Assembly: GCA_020049245.1 (NCBI GenBank)
Contig: JAIFLB010000129.1
Location: forward strand, 1 to 13,589
Origin: Betaproteobacteria bacterium
GTDB taxonomy: Bacteria > Pseudomonadota > Gammaproteobacteria > Burkholderiales > Thiobacillaceae
DNA length: 13,589 nt
Direction of reading: 5' to 3'
The first letter of the stretch is position 1, and each line of letters begins with the position of its first letter. Made by a program: the position numbers and the translations under genes. Of this stretch, positions 1 through 7,863 are shown piece by piece. The notes beneath the pieces were generated by a model, which did not search any database, had not been told where the DNA came from, and saw only the letters and a program-made list of their open reading frames with translations.

Positions 1-1404
1 ACGGCGGATGAGGCCAGCCAGCGGCGGCGAGCGCGGATTGAACGCCAGTTTGCCCTGCAGCCGCCAATGCCGTTTCGCCAGGCCGATTGGGATGCCGCCA
101 AGTCGGCCGTGTTGCGCCCCTTGCTGGCGTCGGCATATCCGGCGGCACAGTTGAGCCAGAGTCAGGCGCGCATCGAGCCGACCATGCAAACCGCCGATTT
201 GAGCTTGAGCATCGATAGCGGCCCGATGTTTCACTATGGCGAGCTGGAGATCAGCGGGCAACAGCGTTACCCGGCATCGATCATTCGAAAACTGAATCCG
301 CTCAAACCGGGGCAAGCGGTGCGGCAACAGGATTTGCTGGATTTCCAGCTGGCATTGGAAGACAGCGGCTACTTCACACAGGCGCTGGTTCACATCGAGC
401 CGGACCCGGCGTTGGCGGCGGCGGCGCCGATTCTGGTCGAGGTGTTGGAAAGGCCATTGAAATTGTTCAGTCTGGGCGCTGGTGTCAGCACCGATCAGGG
501 CGCGCGCGCGCAGGTGTCCTGGCTGCATCGCAATGTCCAGCAGCGTGGCTTGCGCTTGAAGCTGGAGTCGCACCTGGAAGAAAAACGCCAGGATGCATCG
601 GCTGAGCTGGCCTGGCCGCGTGGTAGCGACGGCTACGACAACCGCGTTGGTGTGCAGGTTGAGCGGGAAGATATCGAGGGCCAGGAAACATTGACCACGC
701 TGGCGGTCGTCAAGCGCAGCCGCATCCGGGGGAAAAACAGCAGAACCGTCGCAGGCGAGATTGAAGTGACTCAGGCGGTGCAGTACCAGAATGAGCGGCA
801 GCGTGTCGGCAATCTGCTGACTGCGCGCAACCAGGCGTTGACGGCCAATTGGAGCTGGACGCGGCGGCAGGTGGGACGCAACTTTTATCCACGCCAAGGT
901 AACGTGCTCAGCGCGCAGATCGGCGGTGCCAGCGCGGCCGTGCTGTCGGACACTTCCTTTTTGCGCCTGCTTGGGCGTTATACCCGCTATGTTCCGGCGG
1001 GTGAACATGGCCGCCTGATTCTGCGCGGTGAACTCGGCAGCGTGCTGGCTGACACGCTGGATGGCATTCCGACCGACTTCCTGTTCCGCGCCGGCGGCGA
1101 CAACTCGGTGCGCGGCTACGCTTATCAAAGCCTTGGCCGCGCCGAGGGCGGCGGTATCGCGTCGGTACGGCATCTGGCCACCGGCAGCGTCGAATACAAC
1201 TATTTCTTCCCCGGCAACTGGGGGGTGGCGCTGTTCGTCGATGCCGGCGATGCCGCTGATCGTCCGGAAAACCTGTCGCCGGTGTTCGGTTATGGCATTG
1301 GCGCGCGCTATCGTTCGCCGGTCGGGCCGATCAACCTGGACCTGGCCTATGGCGAAGCGACCGATGAACTGCGCATGCATTTCTCGCTCGGGGTGTCGTT
1401 TTGA
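1..1404 (+). CDS. tamA: TamA, outer-membrane Omp85-family barrel of the translocation and assembly module (5' end outside window)
   Basis: The reading frame is open from base 1, so the start, signal peptide and first POTRA domain lie upstream; 467 codons are present against roughly 580 for the family. In order I see the end of POTRA2 (about nt 60-215), a complete POTRA3 (about nt 225-450, from FHYGELEISG to VEVLERP), and a 16-strand-type barrel to the end. The barrel carries the Omp85 signature FRAGGDNSVRGY near nt 1083-1120, whose VRGY tip sits inside the barrel in this family. It ends in a beta-signal with terminal Phe (FSLGVSF). By family knowledge TamA sits in the outer membrane and, with TamB, helps insert autotransporters and other barrels. 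The ATG at 67 is internal and not the real start. Its stop codon overlaps the start of tamB, so the two are co-translated. BamA itself is unlikely because BamA is longer, with five POTRA domains, and does not precede tamB. Confidence 0.93.
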   Translation, partial: TADEASQRRRARIERQFALQPPMPFRQADWDAAKSAVLRPLLASAYPAAQLSQSQARIEPTMQTADLSLSIDSGPMFHYGELEISGQQRYPASIIRKLNPLKPGQAVRQQDLLDFQLALEDSGYFTQALVHIEPDPALAAAAPILVEVLERPLKLFSLGAGVSTDQGARAQVSWLHRNVQQRGLRLKLESHLEEKRQDASAELAWPRGSDGYDNRVGVQVEREDIEGQETLTTLAVVKRSRIRGKNSRTVAGEIEVTQAVQYQNERQRVGNLLTARNQALTANWSWTRRQVGRNFYPRQGNVLSAQIGGASAAVLSDTSFLRLLGRYTRYVPAGEHGRLILRGELGSVLADTLDGIPTDFLFRAGGDNSVRGYAYQSLGRAEGGGIASVRHLATGSVEYNYFFPGNWGVALFVDAGDAADRPENLSPVFGYGIGARYRSPVGPINLDLAYGEATDELRMHFSLGVSF

Positions 1405-4400
1405 AGCGGCTTGCCTGGACGTTGTTCGGTTTTTTTATTTTGTTGACGGCGCTGACAGCCGCCGTCGCCTGGATGACCAGCAGCCCAAGTGGCTTTCTCT
1501 GGCTGACCCGAAGCGCAAGTGCGCTAAGTCAGGATCGACTGGCATTTACTGCGGTCGAGGGCGATTTGAGTGGTTCGCTGCGCATCGGCAAATTGATCGT
1601 GGTGACCGACCGGCAGCGGATTCAGATCGACAACCTGCGGCTTGAGTGGCAACCGCAGGCGCTCTGGCAACGCCGGGTCGAGATTGATGTGCTGGCGGCG
1701 CAATCGATCCGGTTGACCCGGCTGCAGCCCGATCCAACGCCGCCCGAGTTGCCGCGCAGCTTGCGGTTGCCGTTCGACGCGCGGCTGCGAACACTGGATA
1801 TTGCCAAGCTGGAAATTGTGCAGGCTGAGCAACGCTTCGAATTTCACGATCTGCGCGCCAGCCTGGAAGCGACGCAGGCGCGCTATCGGCTGACCCAGGC
1901 CAGCGTGACGACGCCCTGGGCGGACGTGCGTGGCGAGATCGAACTGGGGCAGGATGCGCCGTTCAGGTTGCAAGGCCGGCTCGATGCGGTCCGTGAACAC
2001 CCATTGCCGGTGCGGGCTGGCATGCAATTGACGGGCACGCTGGAGGCGCCGGTGTTCAGCGTGCAGGCCAACGCCGACGGCATGCAGTTCATGGCCGAGG
2101 GCGAAGCCGCACCGTTTGCGAAAGTACGGTTGCCGCGTTTGCTGGTCAGCGGGCAGGGTATCAACCCACGCCATTTTTCCGCCGCCGCGCCGAATGCGGA
2201 TCTGGCATTTTCCGGCTTGTTCGAGAGCAGGGTTGAAGGAGAAAACCCAGGGAATAACGCAAACGCAAGCGCAACGCAAAGCGCCGAACGCCTGTTCGGC
2301 ACCTTCAGTTTGAGCAATCGGCTCGCTGGCCGCCTTGATCAACAGCGTCTGCCCTTGGCCAACCTGACCGGCTCGGTGTTGGGCGATGTCAGCCGGGCTG
2401 AATTCAGTTCCTTGTTGATCGATCTCGGCGCCGCCGGCCAATTGACCGGTGATGGCGCCTGGCGGGATGCGCGGGTGAGCTTGAATCTGACCAGCCAGAA
2501 GCTGAATCTGGCCGAACTGCATCGCGCCCTGAATGCCACGCAAATGAACACCCGTTTGCAATTCAGCGGTGACGCCGAGCGACAGCAACTCAGCGCTGAA
2601 ATCAGGGGCGATGCCAACCAGGGCTGGCGCCAGGGCCGCTTTCAACTGATCCACAGCGACACCGGGCTGCGTCTGGAAGGTCTTGAATTCAGCGGCCAGG
2701 CCGGGCAAATCACGGCGAATGGAGTATTGCGGCTCGACGCCAGTCGCGCCTTTTCAGCCAGTTTCGACGCCGCTCGGATCAACCCGGCGCGGATTGGAAA
2801 ATTTCCCGTCGCGCGCCTGAATGCGCGTGGCCAGATCAGCGGCGCATTCCAGCCTGACTTGCGGCTGCTGGCCGAGTTCACCTTGCCGCCGGGCGAACTC
2901 GAAGGTCGGCCGGTGAAGGGGCGCGGCCGTCTGCGTTATGAACAACAGCATCTGGTCGATGCAGATATCGATCTGGATCTGGCCGGCAATCTGGCCCGTT
3001 TCAGCGGCGCCTATGGTCGTGCCGGCGACCGCCTGACATGGAAGATTGAAGCCCCCGCGCTGGCGCGCCTCAAGCTTGGCCTGGCCGGGCGTTTGCGCAG
3101 CAGCGGCAACGCCAGCGGCGATCCGTTGAAGCCGGCAATTGAAGCCTGGCTGGATGCCGAAAAACTGCGGCTTCCAGGTGGCTTTGCCGCCGACAAGCTG
3201 AATCTTCAACTCAACCTGCAAGCCGCCGCCAACGGGGTTTTCAATACGGCCATCGAAGCGCGGGGTGTTGCGCTTGCGGAGCAGCATTTTGATCAGATCG
3301 ACATCTCCGCCCAGGGTCTGCGCTCGGCGCATACGTTGTCGCTCGATGCCCGCCAGCACGATTGGCGTTTAATCGCCGGTCTGACTGGCGGTTTAGATGA
3401 CCTGCCAGCCAAATTGGCTGCCTCAGCCTGGCAAAGTCTGGTCTGGCGGGGGCAATTGACGCGTGCCGAGTTGAGTGGCGAGTTGGTGTCAGATCGGCCA
3501 GTCAGATTGACCGCACCTGCTGGCCTGCTGCTATCCGGCCAACAACAGCAAGTCAACAATCTGGCGTTGAGCCTGGCCGGCGGTCAGTTGCATCTGGCGC
3601 AATTCAGCCATCAGCAAGGACGCATCGCGAGTCGCGGCACGCTGGATAATTTGCCATTGGCGCCGCTGCTGGCGCTGCTGAACAACGCAACAACAAACCT
3701 GCCGCCGTTTTCCACCGACTTGCGCCTGAACGGAGATTGGAATCTGAGCCTGGCTGAAACGCTGGATGGTCAGTTTCGGCTGCGTCGCCAATCGGGTGAT
3801 CTGCGGCTGAACGACCCGGCGCTGAATGCGGGTTTGCAGAGCCTCAACCTTGAACTCAACGCGACCGCCAATCAGATCAGCGGTGAGCTCGACGCAATCA
3901 GCGGCGAGCTTGGCCATCTGCACGCTGATGCGCGTGGCACGTTGTTGCGCCAGGAAGGCAGTGGCGGCAGCGGTTTCATGGGCGGTTTCCATTTTCCACG
4001 CAGCGCGCCGCTGGCCTGGAACACGCAATTGCAGGTTGCCGATCTGCGTCTGCTGAAGCCTTACCTGCCGCTGGGCATGCGCGCCGACGCCAGAATCAAT
4101 GCCCGCCTGACCGGCGCTGGCAGCCTGGCGGCGCCGAAAATCGAAGGCCGCATCGATGCCAGCCAGATTCGTTTCGCGATGCCGGAAGAGGGCATTCTGA
4201 TCGCCGATGGCAATCTCAAACTGGTATTTGCGGATGACCGCATTCGTGTCCAGGAAGGCGTTCTGAATGGCGGCAGCGGTCGCGTTGTGGTCAGCGGCGA
4301 GGCGGAATGGAAGAACCCGCGCGCCGGCTTGACCTTGAGCTTCGAGAAATTCGCCGCCAACAACCGCAGCGACCGCCGCGTCATCGTGTCCGGCAATGCC

Positions 4401-5270
4401 AAGCTCAATCTGGATCAGAAACGCCTGCAACTCAGCGGCGAACTCAGCGCCGATCGCGCCCGTCTGGAAATGCCGGCCAGCAGCCGGCCGCAACTGTCGT
4501 CGGATGTGGTGATCGTCGGGCAACCGCCACGACCGCCGTCAGCTGGCCAGCGCTTTCCGCTGGCGCTCGATCTGAAACTGAACCTGGGCAAGGATTTCCT
4601 GTTCAAGGGCGCCGGCTTCGATGCCCGCCTGGGCGGCCAACTGCGCGTCTTCACCGTCAACAACCAGTTGCGCGGCGACGGCAGCATCCGGGTCGAGGAG
4701 GGCCGCTACGCCGCCTATGGCCAGACGCTGAACATCGAGCGCGGCGAGCTGCGCTTCATCGGCCCGATCGACAATCCGGGGCTGGATGTGCTCGCCGTGC
4801 GCAAGACCGCCACGGTGACCGCCGGCGTGCAGGTTCGCGGCACGGTGCAACGGCCGCTGGCGACGCTGTATTCCGACCCGGCGCTGCCGGATACCGAAAA
4901 GCTGTCCTGGCTGGTGCTTGGGCACGGCTTGAGCAACGGCGGCCAGCAGGATTTTGCGTTGCTGCAAATTGCCGCCGGCACCTTGTTGAGCCAGGCTGAT
5001 TCGGTGAACTTCCAGGCGCAACTGGCGGAGGCGCTGAATATCGATACCTTCGGCGTGCGTGCCGGCGACAGCCAGGATCTCGCCAGCAGCGTGGTCAGCG
5101 TCGGCAAACGGTTGTCATCGCGCACGCTGCTCAGTTACGAGCAAAGCCTGGACGGACTCAGCCAGGTGGTGAAAGTGATTTACCAGCTGACGTCGCGGGT
5201 GCGGCTGGAAGCGCAGGCGGGAGGGGTGAGCAGCAGTTTCGATACCTTCTACAACATTGAATATGATTGA
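1401..5270 (+). CDS. tamB: TamB, inner-membrane-anchored periplasm-spanning AsmA-like protein
   Basis: This 1289-residue protein has the expected TamB length (about 1250-1300). Residues 1-25 form one N-terminal membrane helix (KRLAWTLFGFFILLTAL...), followed by a very long periplasmic stretch of repeating amphipathic beta segments typical of AsmA-like bridge proteins. The conserved C-terminal TamB (DUF490) domain covers roughly residues 950-1289 and closes with the family-like tail DTFYNIEYD. Known role: it spans the periplasm, contacts TamA, and takes part in barrel assembly and phospholipid movement to the outer membrane. The start is a TTG whose last two bases are the first two of the tamA stop (TTGA), preceded by a GGGGTG-like ribosome site at about 1390-1395. 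The next in-frame ATG, at codon 25, would delete the anchor, so TTG is the only sensible start. The gene is intact. Confidence 0.95.
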   Translation: MKRLAWTLFGFFILLTALTAAVAWMTSSPSGFLWLTRSASALSQDRLAFTAVEGDLSGSLRIGKLIVVTDRQRIQIDNLRLEWQPQALWQRRVEIDVLAAQSIRLTRLQPDPTPPELPRSLRLPFDARLRTLDIAKLEIVQAEQRFEFHDLRASLEATQARYRLTQASVTTPWADVRGEIELGQDAPFRLQGRLDAVREHPLPVRAGMQLTGTLEAPVFSVQANADGMQFMAEGEAAPFAKVRLPRLLVSGQGINPRHFSAAAPNADLAFSGLFESRVEGENPGNNANASATQSAERLFGTFSLSNRLAGRLDQQRLPLANLTGSVLGDVSRAEFSSLLIDLGAAGQLTGDGAWRDARVSLNLTSQKLNLAELHRALNATQMNTRLQFSGDAERQQLSAEIRGDANQGWRQGRFQLIHSDTGLRLEGLEFSGQAGQITANGVLRLDASRAFSASFDAARINPARIGKFPVARLNARGQISGAFQPDLRLLAEFTLPPGELEGRPVKGRGRLRYEQQHLVDADIDLDLAGNLARFSGAYGRAGDRLTWKIEAPALARLKLGLAGRLRSSGNASGDPLKPAIEAWLDAEKLRLPGGFAADKLNLQLNLQAAANGVFNTAIEARGVALAEQHFDQIDISAQGLRSAHTLSLDARQHDWRLIAGLTGGLDDLPAKLAASAWQSLVWRGQLTRAELSGELVSDRPVRLTAPAGLLLSGQQQQVNNLALSLAGGQLHLAQFSHQQGRIASRGTLDNLPLAPLLALLNNATTNLPPFSTDLRLNGDWNLSLAETLDGQFRLRRQSGDLRLNDPALNAGLQSLNLELNATANQISGELDAISGELGHLHADARGTLLRQEGSGGSGFMGGFHFPRSAPLAWNTQLQVADLRLLKPYLPLGMRADARINARLTGAGSLAAPKIEGRIDASQIRFAMPEEGILIADGNLKLVFADDRIRVQEGVLNGGSGRVVVSGEAEWKNPRAGLTLSFEKFAANNRSDRRVIVSGNAKLNLDQKRLQLSGELSADRARLEMPASSRPQLSSDVVIVGQPPRPPSAGQRFPLALDLKLNLGKDFLFKGAGFDARLGGQLRVFTVNNQLRGDGSIRVEEGRYAAYGQTLNIERGELRFIGPIDNPGLDVLAVRKTATVTAGVQVRGTVQRPLATLYSDPALPDTEKLSWLVLGHGLSNGGQQDFALLQIAAGTLLSQADSVNFQAQLAEALNIDTFGVRAGDSQDLASSVVSVGKRLSSRTLLSYEQSLDGLSQVVKVIYQLTSRVRLEAQAGGVSSSFDTFYNIEYD

Positions 5271-5272
5271 TT

Positions 5273-5332
5273 TGGCGGGCTGAACGATGTCATTGCCGAT
5301 CCGCCAGGCTTGCCGATTCAGCAAGCTTGCTG
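5273..5332 (+). other. Inverted repeats in the tamB-to-CopD-like gene spacer
   Basis: Just after the tamB stop, TGGCGG (5273-5278) can pair with CCGCCA (5301-5306) across a 22-nt loop. Immediately downstream is a perfect 14-nt palindrome, CAGCAAGCTTGCTG (5319-5332). Neither is followed by a run of T, so I do not call an intrinsic terminator. They may be mRNA structure or an operator-like site. The function is unknown. Confidence 0.35.
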
Positions 5333-5367
5333 CATGGTTCGCCCAATAAATATTTCTGGAGAGGTTG

Positions 5368-5826
5368 ATGACCTGGTTGATTCCCCTGTTTCTGGTTCTG
5401 CACCTGTTGGCCGCCATTGGCTGGGTGGGTGGCATGTTGTTCGCGCATATGGCGTTGCGGCCGAGTGTGATGGCGTTGGAACCCCCTGTGCGGCTGGCCT
5501 TGTGGCAACGCGTCTTTTCCCGCTTTTTCCCCCTCGTCTGGGTCTGCATTGTGACCTTGCTGGTCAGTGGACATGGCCTCACCGGCCTCGGCGCCGGGCG
5601 CGGTTCGCACAGCGTGCTGACGATGACGGTGATCGGCTGGGTGATGGCGGTGTTGTTCGCCTACCTCTACTTCAAGCCTTACGCCGCGCTTCGCGCCAAT
5701 CTGGCGGCAGGAGACATCCCGGCGGCGGCGGCGGCGCAGAACCGGATTCGGCAGATTGTCGCGATCAATCTGACCTTGGGCTTGATCACCTGCACGTTGG
5801 GCGTGCTGGCGCGGTTTTTTGGCTGA
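5368..5826 (+). CDS. CopD-family small integral membrane protein
   Basis: This is a 152-residue protein with about four membrane helices (roughly residues 4-28, 52-70, 82-102 and 130-151). The first helix holds the family hallmark LHLLAAIGWVGGMLF followed by RP, including His12 in the first membrane helix and His27 at its end. These match the copper-resistance D (CopD, PF05425) pattern, but the protein is a single short domain rather than full CopD with its CopC partner. Members of this small group are usually only annotated as CopD family; a role in metal or haem handling in the inner membrane is inference. The start is the ATG at 5368, served by GGAG at 5358-5361 with 6 nt spacing. An overlapping TTG at 5365 would add one residue and sits too close to that site. 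It lies 97 bp after tamB, so it may share the transcript or be separate. Confidence 0.8.
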   Translation: MTWLIPLFLVLHLLAAIGWVGGMLFAHMALRPSVMALEPPVRLALWQRVFSRFFPLVWVCIVTLLVSGHGLTGLGAGRGSHSVLTMTVIGWVMAVLFAYLYFKPYAALRANLAAGDIPAAAAAQNRIRQIVAINLTLGLITCTLGVLARFFG

Positions 5827-5950
5827 ATTTGGGTTGCCAGCGCGCTTTTCTGGGTGCGGGATGGAATAAAAAGGAAACAGTCCACGTCCTACAACCCGAA
5901 TGGCATTTCATTCGTGCTGTTTTATTCCACTTGTTTCGCAACTTTCAAAA

Positions 5951-5968
5951 CTTTCCCTACTTTCCCTA
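5951..5968 (+). repeat. Two tandem copies of CTTTCCCTA in the dsrE-like leader
   Basis: Two exact head-to-tail copies of a 9-nt unit (5951-5959 and 5960-5968) lie in a pyrimidine-rich stretch. The stretch ends just before the ribosome site GAGGAG (5974-5979) of the next gene. Two copies of a 9-mer can arise by slippage. No role can be assigned. Confidence 0.6.
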
Positions 5969-5985
5969 CACCCGAGGAGATTTCA

Positions 5986-6525
5986 ATGAAAAAAATGCAC
6001 ACCATCGCCGGTATTCTGTTGAGCGGCGCTCTCATGTTTGGCGCCATGGCCGCCCCAGCGCTGGCAGAGGAGAAATCAAGAATGGTGATCCAGGTCAGCG
6101 ACAACGATTCCGGCAAATGGAATCTGGCGCTGAACAATGCCAAGAACATCCAGAAAGACCTTGGCAACGCCAATGTGGACCTGGAAATCGTCGCTTACGG
6201 CCCCGGTATCAACATGCTGAAAGCTGAATCGGAAGTCGGTAACAGGATCAATGAAGCGGTTGCATCCGGCGTCAAGGTTCTGGCCTGCCAGAACACCATG
6301 CGCAACCAGAAACTGAACAAGGAAGACATGCTGTCCAGCATCAGCTACGTCCCCGCCGGCGTCATCCAGATCATGCAGCAGGGCATGCCCGGCTTTTTGT
6401 TTTTACAGCGTCGCTGGCCTGTGGTTTGTGGTCAATGCGCCCTGCCAGCCGCCGCCAATGCTTCGTGCACGCGTTCGATCGCCCCGACCAGGATGCGCAC
6501 ATCATTGCTGGCGAGTTGCGGGTAA
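5986..6525 (+). CDS. Exported DsrE/DsrF-like protein with an abnormal, replaced C-terminus
   Basis: The frame encodes 179 residues. Residues 1-27 are a Sec signal peptide (MKKMHTIAGILLSG..., cleavage after APALA). Residues 31-132 are a DsrE-like domain with the typical stretches VIQVSDNDSGKWNLALNNA, IVAYGPGINML and VKVLACQNTM, with Cys101 in the usual place, then SYVPAGVIQIMQQ. Periplasmic members of this sulfur-relay-related family normally end about ten residues later in a motif like GWAYIRP. Here the sequence instead goes through a hairpin plus T-run (encoding FLFL at 137-140) into about 40 unrelated residues, antisense to the convergent gene. The last 94 nt overlap that gene. The start at 5986 has a strong GAGGAG site (5974-5979) and the signal peptide. 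No other frame restores the missing motif, so a small deletion fits better than a frameshift. The exact biochemical role of these exported paralogues is not established. Confidence 0.8.
   Translation: MKKMHTIAGILLSGALMFGAMAAPALAEEKSRMVIQVSDNDSGKWNLALNNAKNIQKDLGNANVDLEIVAYGPGINMLKAESEVGNRINEAVASGVKVLACQNTMRNQKLNKEDMLSSISYVPAGVIQIMQQGMPGFLFLQRRWPVVCGQCALPAAANASCTRSIAPTRMRTSLLASCG
6378..6404 (+). terminator. Intrinsic terminator now lying inside the dsrE-like reading frame
   Basis: The sequence GCAGGG-CATG-CCCGGC forms a six-step stem with one A/G mismatch (6378-6393), followed directly by TTTTTGTTTTT (6394-6404). This is a standard rho-independent layout on the plus strand, correctly placed 27 nt before the stop of the convergent gene. 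Its left arm is also the coding sequence for Gln131-Gln132-Gly133. That is unusual and suggests that bases between the original stop codon and the stem have been lost. Confidence 0.6.
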
Positions 6526-6716
6526 TGCTCATGAATGATGCGATGCGCCAGATAGTCGATCGGGCTGCCGGCCCAGTCCTGCCGATTGTGGAAAACATGA
6601 TCGATATGCAGTCGCGCATCCGGATAAATCGCCCGCAAATGCGGATAAAGACGGCGTTCAGGATGTGCGCGTTCGGTGTGTTGTTTATCACCGTGGGCAT
6701 TGGATTCGGTATTCAT
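6432..6716 (-). CDS. Hypothetical protein, 94 aa, unrecognised family
   Basis: I do not recognise this protein. The gene structure is good: the ATG (complement of 6714-6716) follows a strong GAGGAGA ribosome site (complement of 6721-6727), and the stop falls 27 nt beyond the terminator of the convergent dsrE-like gene. The product is soluble with no signal peptide or membrane helix. Its N-terminal 20 residues are polar and low in conservation signals (NTESNAHGDKQHTERAH). The rest looks like a compact folded domain, rich in His and Tyr (HIDHVFHNRQDWAGSPIDY, then AHRIIHEHYPQLASNDVRIL), ending in an amphipathic helix. The His-rich HxDHxxH stretch could bind metal, but that is only a guess. It lies 133 bp downstream of mak on the same strand and could be transcribed with it or from its own promoter. 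Confidence 0.65.
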   Translation of the reverse strand: MNTESNAHGDKQHTERAHPERRLYPHLRAIYPDARLHIDHVFHNRQDWAGSPIDYLAHRIIHEHYPQLASNDVRILVGAIERVHEALAAAGRAH

Positions 6717-6849
6717 GGGGTCTCCTCGATGGTGGTTGCCGGGCAGTGGTTTGATGTCGTAGCTATGCCGGTTTTTTATGCTAGACGCTTTCCCGGAAAC
6801 AGAAAGTCATGACTTATCAATAGGTTGATCTGAAGCAATTTCCTTCGTA

Positions 6850-7770
6850 TCAGGCTTGGCGGCTGCCCGCGTCGTCATGCCACAACCACGCCGCGCCGCG
6901 CACGCCGCTGGAATCGCCATGCATCGGCGCGACCAGGCGGGTGGCGACGTGGTCGGAGAAGACGTAACGCGTCCACAGGCGCGGAACGTTCTCGTACAGG
7001 CGCTGGATGTTGGACAGCCCGCCGCCGAGCACGATGACATCCGGGTCAAGCAGGTTGATGACATGCGCCAGGCCGCGCGCGAGGCGGTCTTCGTAGCGCG
7101 CCAGGCTGGCCTGGCAGGCGGGGTCGTTTTGGTTGGCAAAGCTGGCGATGGCATTGGCAGTCAGCGTCTGGCCGCTGTGGGCGAGGTGGTCGCGCGCCAG
7201 GCCGGGGCCGGACAGCCAGGTTTCAATGCAGCCATGCTTGCCGCAGTAGCAGGCAGGTCCGGGGCGTTCGGCGTCGCTCGGCCAGGGCAGCGGGTTGTGG
7301 CCCCATTCGCCGCTGATGGCGTTGGCGCCGGTCAGCACCTGGCCGCGCACGACAATGCCGCCGCCGCAGCCGGTGCCGAGAATGACGCCGAACACCACTT
7401 CAGCGCCGGCGGCGGCGCCATCGACGGCTTCCGACAAGGCAAAACAGTTGGCGTCGTTGCTCAGCCGCACTTCGCGCTGCAGGCGCTGTTCCAGGTCGTG
7501 TCGCAGCGGTTGGCCGATCAAACAGGTCGAGTTGGCGTTCTTGATCAGGCCGCTGACACGCGATTCGGCACCGGGCATGCCGATGCCGACCGTGCCGCGC
7601 GCCTGCAATTCGCTTTCTGTGTTTTCAACCAGCCTGGCGACGCTTTCGACAGTGGCGCGGTAATCGCCTTTTGGCGTGGCGACCCGGCGGCGCAGGCATT
7701 CGCGTCCGCCGGCATCAAGGGCGGCGATCTCGATCTTGCTGCCGCCCAGGTCGATACCGAGTCTGAGCAT
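6850..7770 (-). CDS. mak: Fructokinase of the ROK family (Mak type)
   Basis: This 306-residue cytoplasmic sugar kinase phosphorylates fructose (ATP-dependent, to fructose-6-phosphate). It closely follows E. coli Mak as I remember it, including RGTVGIGMPG, KNANSTCLIGQPL, REVRLSNDANCFALSEAVDG, GEWGHNPLPW, INLLDPDVIVLGGG and GDSSGVRGAAWLW. Functional residues visible: the phosphate loop IDLGGSK (6-12), catalytic Asp106 in SNDAN, the glycine-rich GTGCGGG (132-138), and the ROK zinc site made by His158 and the cysteines of CYCGKHGCIE (174-183), with Glu183 as sugar contact. The start is the ATG at 7768-7770 with AAGGAG (complement of 7776-7781) six bases upstream. The frame remains open further upstream to 8280, but that part is antisense to the SseB-family gene. 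Other ROK sugars such as glucose or N-acetylglucosamine are possible, but the Mak resemblance is strong. It is divergent from the SseB-family gene, with a 93-bp shared promoter region. Confidence 0.9.
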   Translation of the reverse strand: MLRLGIDLGGSKIEIAALDAGGRECLRRRVATPKGDYRATVESVARLVENTESELQARGTVGIGMPGAESRVSGLIKNANSTCLIGQPLRHDLEQRLQREVRLSNDANCFALSEAVDGAAAGAEVVFGVILGTGCGGGIVVRGQVLTGANAISGEWGHNPLPWPSDAERPGPACYCGKHGCIETWLSGPGLARDHLAHSGQTLTANAIASFANQNDPACQASLARYEDRLARGLAHVINLLDPDVIVLGGGLSNIQRLYENVPRLWTRYVFSDHVATRLVAPMHGDSSGVRGAAWLWHDDAGSRQA

Positions 7771-7863
7771 GGTTTCTCCTTGATGTAGATAGGGTGTTGC
7801 GGCCGTTTCCGGGGCGCGGGGGCGGTGGTATCCTGCCCGTTCTTCCGCATTGCAGCACATCCC
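7771..7863. promoter_or_regulatory. Divergent promoter region between mak and the SseB-family gene
   Basis: Ninety-three bases separate the two divergent starts, so both promoters probably lie here or extend into the genes. On the plus strand TTTCCG (7806-7811), a 17-nt gap and TATCCT (7829-7834) form a weak sigma-70-like pair for the SseB-family gene. On the minus strand TATCTA, just upstream of the mak ribosome site, could be a -10 box, but no good -35 partner is visible. The calls rest on position more than on motif quality. Confidence 0.35.

Noticed and set aside
3531..4523. 330-codon open frame on the minus strand inside tamB
   Set aside because: It is a shadow frame of the intact tamB, with no recognisable motif and no ribosome site noticed.
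5327..5356. Sigma-70-like promoter (TTGCTG, 18 nt, TATTTC) ahead of the CopD-like gene
   Set aside because: The implied transcript would start at about 5363, after the ribosome site GGAG at 5358, so it could not serve this gene.
5854..5985. Upstream ATG for the dsrE-like gene at 5854
   Set aside because: It would bury the signal peptide behind 44 residues. The ATG at 5986 has a strong GAGGAG site at correct spacing.
6761..6790. CCGG followed by TTTTTT as a terminator between mak and the 94-aa gene
   Set aside because: The T-run is on the plus strand, where no gene needs ending, and the only pairing is a 4-bp CCGG/CCGG with a long loop. On the minus strand it reads as A's.
6426..6812. 128-codon plus-strand frame with a hydrophobic stretch
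   Set aside because: It overlaps the 94-aa minus-strand gene, which has a far better ribosome site. No upstream site or family was recognised.
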